Shown: positions 55,901 through 64,000 of the stretch, in pieces
How the letters are laid out: every line of letters starts with the position of its first letter
Position numbering within the stretch: the first letter of the stretch is position 1
Assembly: GCA_014904985.1 (NCBI GenBank)
Contig: MU128943.1
Location: forward strand, 3,978-67,977
Direction: 5' to 3'
DNA length: 64,000 nt
DNA from: Hydnum rufescens UP504
Taxonomy: Eukaryota > Basidiomycota > Agaricomycetes > Cantharellales > Hydnaceae
Made by a program: the position numbers and the translations under genes
The notes under the pieces: generated by a model
The model's input: only the letters and a program-made list of their open reading frames with translations
Told to the model about the DNA's origin: nothing
Database searches by the model: none

Positions 55901-58668
55901 CTAGATTATCTGATGACGAGGAGCCAACGGGCGCGGTGCTTTTGGACGGGGTAGAGAGCCCAGAAGGATGGTGTGATATGACAGGAGATTCAATGGATGA
56001 ATTATAGGAGGATCGCATACGATCCGGATCCACCAAACTAGGCCCATGCAGAGAGACTGGGGCGAAGCTTGACTGGTCCAGGGTTGAGCCAAAAGGGACA
56101 GAGTTAGGTTCTTCCACACACTCACATCCATTTGCAACGGCGACAAGGAGTGCCTGGATGCGTTGGTCCAAACCAGTTGCACTGAAGGCTTGTGGTGGTC
56201 GAACATATATGCCTTGAGTAAAAGGTAGGTCGGCGGCCCCATCAACGATACCGTCTTCCAAGACAGCTAGAATGTCTCGAACAGTTTCGTGATCGTCCTC
56301 CGCCCCCATGCTCCGTTCCCAGGCTTGCAGGGCAATCCGAACAAGAGGGTCCCGATACTCTGAGAGGTCACGCACCGAGTCGTACAGCTTACGAATGCAT
56401 CGTGCCAACGCCCGGCGACAAAGCGGCATGGCGGGTCGATTTAATTTGGCGAGGAGGTCCATGATAATGGGAAGCCATCGAGGAGTTGAAGGAAAAGGCA
56501 GAGTATCCTTAAACGTATACTCGACAACTTCCGCTAATTTCTCGTCAGGCACGTAGTCCGCGACAGAAAGGAAGATATCAGTTGTGGTAGGTGACAATGG
56601 ACTATTCAGAGGTATTGAGAAGAGAAACTGTGAGACCGCAGAGACCAGATTATGTCGATCTGCAGAATGTTGTGATTGCAAAGGACTGTACGTCATAGAT
56701 TCTATCAGATAGAGATACAGAAATATATCGCAGAGAAACGCACAGTCCCGAGAAACATCGGACGGCCTCCATGAGGACTTCACCTACAACACGAGCCTCG
56801 TCTTGAGTAAGTGATCGAAAGGTACCAGTCGCTTCGTCTACCATATCGGAGGCAATCCCTAGGCATTCCAAGACTACAGCATCACTACTGTTGCCTCGCT
56901 GGGCCCCCAACCATGTCCGGACTGTAGATCCCAGAATGTCACGAACTCTGGGGACATCCCAAAATGAACCTTCGTCAGCACCAACGCCGTAAAGGACTTG
57001 GAGGACCTTTTCATTCTGCTGGGAATGTACAGGCACTCCTGTGGGGGAATACGGTTCCTCCAAGGCCTCTAAGCGATGGAGGGAAATCCTATGGGCCACA
57101 CCTTGACGGAGTGCGAGCCGCACTACGCGTGCTGCTCCATGGGCGTATCGCGTCATCAAATGTGAGGCAACATCATCTGAGGACGACGTTAGGTCATTGG
57201 GGAGTAAAATTCGCTTAATTTCTTGCGCAGTGGTGGCAGCATAGCTTCCGGAAAGTGCTGACGAAAATAGAGCCCACGTCCTATCCTCCAGAGTAGACAT
57301 TTGGTCCCCCACTTGCCCCATAGTTCCGGGTGGTGGATGGGACTGGCGTCGATGTTGTTGGATTTCCGTGACCTTGGGCAGGTCAGACGAAAATTCCGCA
57401 AGCAAGAGCAGTAGTGAACGAATCGTAGGGCGCACGTGCCTAGATGGCAAAGGCCCGTTGGCAAGCAGCGTCGATAAGAAGGTCACATATGCCGAAGCTT
57501 GCGGAATGTATGAGACCATAGAGATGTGAGATGGCCCGCTCACCCCCGACGTCGATGATTGAGATGGACGTGACGACAATACGCGGGAAGATTGAGATGA
57601 AGAGTGTCGGTGATGTTTCGATGTTTGGCCGACCGTTTCCCTTGCGTTCGCGCGCGATGAGGGAGAAGCTGTGCTTGCTACTTTCCATGCCATTGAAATT
57701 AACATCAACTCTTAGAGACCAGGGATCAGGGGTGTTACTTACATTGTTCTGAGGGAACCGGAAGCGCCGTATTAAGGCCGCTATACTCGAAGGAGGCGTC
57801 CCAAATGGACCGGAACGTGGTGATTAGAGCGTCCTCATCCTTTTCAGAAATTGTAGGTACGTTGTGCTTGAAGATGGTATTCAAAAGATTCAGGATTTCA
57901 ATTAATCGTCGATCGATATCGGAACGAAAGTTGGCGGTGTCAATTGATTGGGGTCGAAGAGGGTCCAACCAAAAGGCGAGGTCCCGGCACCACGTGACCA
58001 GCGTTGGTAGGACATCTGGGAGCCTTCTATGGTCTTCCCATCTCGAGATAGAGATGTCAACGCTCGGAGACGAGAATCCCAGTCATCCTCCAAAACATAA
58101 CGTTGCTGACGGTCCAGTCCTGGAGTTGTGCGAAGCAGATGCCAAAATCGAACGGAATCGAACTCTGATAGAATGTCATCCGCCATCGCATGTTCCAAAT
58201 ATGCAGTCATGATGTCGAAGCCTGCCTGTCGGACGGGAGCCGCAGAATGCGCAGAGCAAAGGGATGCCAGAGTTGGGAAAATATAATCGAAAGTAGGCCG
58301 GGACAACGACGGTGTTCGTACCACCGATTCCAGCGCCACCGCATGGGATATTATGATCTGTTGGGCTAGGGTGTACACGACCGGGGAGTCAGACATGCGG
58401 TCAGATAATCGAGTGATAAAACCTGAGGTGCTGGAATTGGGGGATATTGTGTGTGGGCCGAGGGTTGTACAAGGGATCCAGGTGCGGTAACTACGCTCGT
58501 CGAGGGTAATAGGGAAGGGGAGGGAGGTGCTACGGTGGGGCCAGAGGATGTAGGTAATGACGGTGGACGTAGGATATGGGTGTTTCTACGGAAAAGTTTG
58601 CCATAAAACCCAGAGGAGGCACGTTTCAATGAAATATCTGAACTGTCCTCTCGAGAACTGGAGGGCAT
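52904..58668 (-). CDS. TSC2: tuberin (TSC2) homologue with C-terminal Rap/Rheb-GAP domain
   Basis: Exons on the minus strand: 58668-58423, 58357-57743, 57677-56744, 56685-53973 and 53905-52904; about 1836 residues if one base is restored. The N-terminal half is HEAT-like (DWDSRLRALTSLSRDGKTI resembles the conserved tuberin ERLEVFKALTDNGR block). The C-terminus holds the GAP: YTAGLDTSDSGLDGEFAY and KKRHIGNDWVRIVWNDSG, whose GND asparagine is the catalytic asparagine thumb. It should turn off Rheb and so restrain TORC1. Near 58018 a GG run needs one more base to join TIEG to LPDVLPTLVTW. The exon sum and all later phases close only with that base. Confidence 0.9.
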
Positions 58669-59148
58669 TGAAGCTGAGGTTACAAGATATGTCGAGGACT
58701 AACGCTGCGGATTCGTTGATGTCTTCTCACCGCGGGAAGGAGTCGGAAAATGATGGCTTAGGAAGTAAGCTTTTTACATAACCCTGGGTAAGGTTACCCA
58801 GAGGGTACTGCTCCAAGCAATACTGCTTCGCGTCGGCTTCTGCCGTCGCCACTCTAAATAGTAACAGTGCTGGAGCTTCGCCCCGCACTCCTGTCCCAGC
58901 TTTGATCGATGCCTTCCCTAGATTCTTGCATTGATAACTCCATAAAATATCCCATCAGGCCTCTCCACATTTTAGGAAAGTATCGCATGGCGATCCCACG
59001 GTGCCAGTTGGGCCAAGTACTCATCGAAGGATAATTATTTAGACGCCCATTGTTCAACTTGCGTATGAGTGCCCAGAAAAAATCAATCAGATCATTCCGA
59101 GGATAACTGCACCCTCCGACTCTTGCGAGAATTCAAGGAAGACTATCA
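58669..59148. other. intergenic region, no gene seen
   Basis: It separates the CSE1 stop from the TSC2 start. A short palindrome, CTGGGTAAGGTTACCCAG, lies at about 58783-58800. Nothing else is supported. Confidence 0.45.
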
Positions 59149-62100
59149 TTATGCAGGACTCAAAAATGCGGCGGTGCCAGGAGATTGTCGACCGGCGGTT
59201 GCCACTAAAGCCCTAATCAAATTGTTCGCCGATACTCTTCCAAGTTCTGTGCGCAGGAAGAAGCCTGGATCTGCGACGTACGCTACGGGATCCACACGTG
59301 GGTATTCGGATGCCGCCAGGCGAGAAAATGAAGCTTGGTACCCCGCGGCTTGCTCTTCATGGTCGATAGAAGACAAGGCGTCCTCAATTGCAGCTTCCTC
59401 AGGGACACCGTCAGCACTGGAAGCCCCGCGAGTGGAGACTAACTCCACGACCCCAATTAATGTTTTAGGCCTGTAAGGAGAGTTCAGCGGCGGCTGGCAG
59501 AACATCGGAGGCTTAACTAACCAAGTGACGGATAGGGGATCTGCCAACATTTCGTCGCATTGCGTGAGAAGCCTAGTCAGGCCAACCACTACCAATTTAC
59601 GGTCTCTTGGCTGTATCTTTGGTAATTGAGGTAGGATCACATCCCCCAGAATAGACGACCATAGGCTAACCAAATAATCCCGTTAGCGAGAATCCCCTGA
59701 AGCCCCTGCTGTATGACTTACCCATGTTGGATAGTCTGGATTGCGTTGACAAGGAAAGAAGGGTTCAGCCCCTCTACAGGCACCGCCATGATGAAGCACA
59801 AGAAGCGAACGAAAGCGAGAGTATACTTGTCTGTCCTGGTCAGCTGAAGACGGTTCAGCAGTGTCATTAGAATGACACCAAAGTGCTTTTGCAACTCTGA
59901 GACTTGGACATGAAGGACGATGGTTTCCAGCAATTCGAAAGCGAACAAGTCATTTAGCTTGGAGGGAATAAGACGGTGCTGAACGACGGCAAGAATAGAC
60001 TGCAGTTGTCCATTTAGGATGATTTTCGCTGCGTCCTTTACCAGGTATGCTTTGATAAGACGGACGAGGGCAGGCACAGATCCCTTCTGTTGCCACACGA
60101 CGGGAGTAAGGAGGAGAGGTAGAAGTGCAGCGTATGCTTCGGGAACCTTGGCGGTGTGAAGTTCCAGCATCTGAGCGAGGATTTGAAGAACATAAGGAAT
60201 AAATTCTAGAAATTGCAGCCAAGAGTCTTGTTGGTGAGGAAACTTGGGTTGCAGCTGTAATGCTGAGTACGCACGGTCGACGTCTTGTTGAAGTATCACT
60301 TGGAATGGTCCAAAGAGCGCCTCCTCAAACGTAGCAAGAGTTGTCGGAGTGCCAGCAACGACAAACCTATAAAAATCTATGAATACAGAATTCTCGGATA
60401 AATATCCGTCCTGTCCCACACCTTAAGAGCGCCGAGATACTCTCAAAGCAGTACTGGTTGAAATTTGGATTGCTCGGGTTCTTGCTGATCTCACTCAGGA
60501 TGGCCACGAGATTACCTAATACGTCCTGGAAAACTGGAGAAAGCGTCTGCCTAGCAATAATGATAACGCGCATAACACCTGATGATAATAGAAAGATAAG
60601 ACGAAGAAAGATGATAGGCAATAAAAATGTACATTTCATGAGGTAGTCATTTTCGGCGACCTGTTGGGGCGTGGTACCGGCGCGAATTTTTGAAAAGAGC
60701 GCAGAAATAATTGCATGGGCGGTCTCATGTATATCTGATTGAGAAAACCTGCAGCAGAATGATCGTTTACATCGTGTACATCATGATAACCCAATGTACT
60801 TACAACATCGAGGTACCGCGTTTGATGAAGAGGACACGCTCAATAGTGATTGCCGCATAGGAATAGGAAACGTAGGTGTTTGAAGCCAGATGCCGAACGA
60901 GGAGGGGAAGCACAGCAAGAAGTTGCTCTTTCGTCAACTACAACGGTATGATAAATAGAATCACAGGAGAGCAGTACCACAGTTATGTACCTGGTAGCGG
61001 AATGTGTGGATGAACCGAATAGCATCGACTTGCAAAATAGGATGAATGGTTCCAACCCCAGCTTGCAGGTCTTGGTAAACATTTTCAGAGAAGAACTTGA
61101 TGATATCAACGAGAACATTTGTACTGGTCACCCCCTGGCTCGCAGTGCTCCCGAGACTTGCAATAGAAGCGAATAAATAGATAGCCGCATCTTTTGCTTT
61201 CCAATTTTCGATGGGGTTCTGGCTGTAGCTAGCCAGGCCAGCAACAACGAAGCCCAAGACGATCTCGGTAACTTCTGCCTCTAAGCCAACAGAGATCAGT
61301 GCGCGGACGAGTTCACTGGCGGCGTGGCGGCGGGTAGCCCCGGCACCCTCGGAGCTGAGTGAGAGGTCTCGTCGAATATATTCCAATGGATCGTCTTCGA
61401 ATTGCTCTATCTCGTGATCTGCAGATACAATGATTAGAACTTGTGTTGACACACTGCCAAATAAGGGTAACAACGCACCACGCAAGGCCATACTTGGAAC
61501 AATAATTCGTTCGCACAATCCTCGAAGAGTCTCCTGCTTTCGGAAGAGGGCTGTGTGCAGTCCGGTTTTGACTGTTACGCTCAAAAATCGGATCGCCTGG
61601 GATACCATGGCATCTTCTCTGACAGTATCTCCGCTCGATCCGATGAGCTCCCAAACCGCGCGGACAAAGGCAGGCATCCTAGGAGCCGAAAGTTCGTTGT
61701 AGCGAAGGGCATACAGTTCCGATATCTCGAGGATCGTGGTGCGAATCCTGAGGGGGGCAGTGGGATTGGGATCGTCAGGCTAGGAATCTATTGTTAAGGA
61801 CCTCACCAACAGATCACAAAGCTATGTACTCACATCTCCCCGCAGCTGAGGGGGATCCCATCGAAGGAATTTCAGGAAAAGTCCTTGATCGACATCGTTC
61901 CCAAAGAACTCCTCGTGGGCGTCCTCGAATGCGGGTGGGAGGTCTTGGACCGTCATGTCATAGAACAGGGCGAATACAAGGTCCATAGTATTCCCGAGAA
62001 GTTCAAGGATGCCACCATCGGTAATTGTCGACGACAACAAATGAGGAGCAGTGGCCCGCAAAAGAGCGAAATATGGCTCCTGAAACTGACTCAAAGCAAA

Positions 62101-62660
62101 GTTGATGGTGCTGTAGAGAGCATCTGACCGTATTTCCGATCTCCATGGGAAAAATATGTTGTGCGCCGTTTGAAGCACAGTGGCATTAATCGTGTAGTCT
62201 GATGGTGACAATTCGGAGACTAATCGAGGCATGAGATCACTCCAAGGCTGAGGAAAGTCAGACCTTGCTACCGCGGCGACGGCTTCTCCGACTTGGGTAC
62301 GTAGAACTTTTGCCGAAGGACCGGATAGAGCGACCATGGATGAAACAAGGTTATCCCGTATCGTGGCTTTGTCTTCCTCTGGGATCGGTACTTCCTCTTC
62401 CTACTCAACTTTAGCTGTCCACTTCAGCAGAACATAGTCTATAAGAGCGAACGCACACCGTCCCATCTGCGCTTGACTTGATTTTTAAAGTATAGGCAAG
62501 CAGCTTGTCGGACCTGTAAAGATTGCACTTGATCGAGAACAACTTGAAGGACATGAGGCAAGAATCCAGGTTGTAGAGACAAAGACGCTAGTTCAGCCTC
62601 AGCAACCTTGCGCTTGTCTGGGCTGAGAGATGCAGCGAGAAGCGTGGGGACTGAGCTCAT
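59149..62660 (-). CDS. CSE1: exportin-2 / CSE1 (importin-alpha re-exporter)
   Basis: Eight exons on the minus strand: 62660-62457, 62400-61834, 61779-60991, 60937-60804, 60748-60633, 60578-60422, 60366-59722 and 59665-59149, giving 1042 residues with no leftover base. Conserved blocks: N-terminal importin-beta-like region (RQAACLYFKNQVKRRW), SDFPQPWSDLMPRLV, PQLRGDPDD, QFEDDPLEYIRRDL, and near the C-terminus YQASFSRLAASE...DPVAYVADP. It recycles importin-alpha to the cytoplasm with RanGTP. The length is slightly above the usual 960-980. Intron 1 uses donor GTGCGT. The ATG lies 51 bp from the TFB2 stop. Confidence 0.93.
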
Positions 62661-62711
62661 ATCACAACCGCAGGATGCGTTTGCATAACTTTTGATTCCG
62701 ATAGTACAGGT

Positions 62712-64000
62712 CTACATCCCACTTTGTGTTCTCCTCGAAATAAAGCTCCTGATATTTTCGTGCCCCGCAAGCCGCCCGAAGAAGATCTTTTTCGCATCAC
62801 TCTCCCAAACTACCATCCCAAGTTGTCGAGCATATTGCAACACATCTTGATAATCCCTCTCGGTGCGGAAGTCATTATATAGATAACCTGGACAAGTCAT
62901 TAGATATAGTGAACCCAAGAAAATATTTAATATCCAATGCCCAACCTTCTTCTGTTCGCACTCGATTACGCTCATTCTCCCATATCCGGATCTGATCCTG
63001 CACCGTTGACGATATTATTGGATTCTGGAGGAGAAATCCCCATGAGACACCAAAGACAGTCACCTGCGAGAATACTCGCATTTTTCCGCATCATTGGATG
63101 AGCATGCGTAGTGAGGTAGCTAATAATCTAATGGAATAGATTAGCAGCGCATCCAAGGATACATGTCAGTAGAGCATCACCTGATCAGCAGTGATCCCGT
63201 TGTCTAATGCTCTTTTCACACTTTCACGGCTTAAGGCACCAACGACGAGGTTCGGGAAACGAGATTTCAAGGCCACGAACAAGTTCAGCACTGCGACCTG
63301 GAGGGGATTGTCTGGTACAGCAATTCAGCATTTAGGTCTGAACCAATAACACATTTCACACCAGTATATGCATACAGCCGATAGTTGGTCTCGATGATAA
63401 TGAACCCCTGAGAGTCAGGCGTACCCCCCGCCGGGTTGCTTTCGAGTGAAGACCCTTTCATACTGGAACTTAGCAGAGGAGGAAGTGATGATGTGAGAGT
63501 AGTAGCAAGTCTGGTCGGATGGAATCGCTTTGATTTAGCCTGCGTATGGTTCCTAGGTAAGAGGCTCTGTGGCAAGGGTAAAAACGTGTACTTTTCGCTG
63601 ATACACAAGCCCGTAATCCCGCAAGTCTTCTAGCATAACTTCCTGAGTTTCGGTGAGAAATTCGGTAAAATAGTCCTGGAGCACGGTGGAAGAGTTAATG
63701 ATGCTTGGGGTCGACGGTCGCTGCCCACCTGCCCCAGCTCCATTGTTGATAGCATGAATAGGAAACTTAGAACTTCCACGAGATCCATTCCTCGGTCCTG
63801 CGGACCGCCATGGGTCACAGAGTTCCCGGCCAAGTGGAAAAGGTCTCACTTCAGACATTTGCAGGAACTGGGACAAGAGATCCCACAGCTGAGCATGGGG
63901 GGGGCGTAAGAGGAACTGGAATCCTTTAGATGTAATGGTGGAAGGAGTTCTGTCATGGTAGTTTGTTGTAAGGCCTCCGATATCCGAGTTTCATGTCGTA
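62712..64000 (-). CDS. TFB2: TFIIH subunit Tfb2/p52, 5' end outside the window
   Basis: Exons on the minus strand, from the window edge: 64000-63592, 63539-63362, 63311-63181, 63127-63076, 63024-62946 and 62887-62712. Conserved blocks: GFQFLLRPPHAQLWDLL, SKRFHPTRLATTLTS, GFIIIETNYRLYAYT, LFVALKSRFPNLVVGALSRESV, VQDQIRIWENERNRV, YLYNDF, and the C-terminal LGMVVWESDAKK...GHENIRSFI typical of p52. It anchors the XPB helicase in TFIIH for transcription and nucleotide excision repair. Within exon 63127-63076 an A run (T run on the plus strand, 63081-63085) is one base too long; with four bases the exon gives 17 codons ending MMRKMR and all phases close. Confidence 0.9.

Overview
This is a 64-kb piece of a filamentous fungal nuclear genome, most likely a basidiomycete (Agaricomycetes). 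The evidence is many 48-80 bp GT-AG introns that split most genes into 3-8 exons, compact gene spacing, a tuberin (TSC2) gene, a short-type heme-thiolate peroxygenase, and large nested Ty1/copia retrotransposons. I cannot name the genus from sequence alone.

Positions 1-33,400 are a transposon nest with no host gene that I can support. Two related copia elements (family A) dominate. A-1 (1910-7134) has two 288-bp LTRs that I read as identical and appears very young. A-2 (14304-21567) is flanked by a 5-bp duplication (TGTGG); it is decayed almost only at CpG sites and is itself interrupted by two other insertions. A second copia lineage (family D) is present as broken pieces (8181-10725, 26137-27129, 31477-32176 and others). 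A Helitron Rep fragment lies at 21.6-24.9 kb. Two families of 1.35-1.6 kb non-coding elements, called B and E here, occur six times. Every insertion I can resolve has a 4-bp target duplication with a central CG (NCGN), or its deaminated form. This is the least explained signal in the window.

Positions 33,400-64,000 are gene-dense. On the plus strand: OPI10/Hikeshi, SPO7, a small unknown gene, a Ser-rich disordered protein, RAD6 and alanine aminotransferase. On the minus strand: an unknown Pro/Ser-rich protein, DGK1, a degenerate zuotin (Hsp40) pseudogene, a peroxygenase, phosphatidylserine decarboxylase, NPL4, TSC2, CSE1 and the 3' part of TFB2. I rebuilt exon structures by hand. All complete models close in frame, except that NPL4, TSC2 and TFB2 each need one single-base correction in a short homopolymer run. 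Together with similar indels in the young copia A-1, this points to consensus errors in the assembly rather than real gene loss.

Functionally, SPO7 (activator of the Pah1 lipin phosphatase), DGK1 (the opposing CTP-dependent DAG kinase) and PSD (PE synthesis) put three phosphatidate/phospholipid genes within 16 kb. RAD6 and NPL4 act in ubiquitin pathways, CSE1 and Hikeshi in nuclear transport, TFB2 in TFIIH, and TSC2 upstream of TORC1. I see no evidence that they form one regulated cluster.
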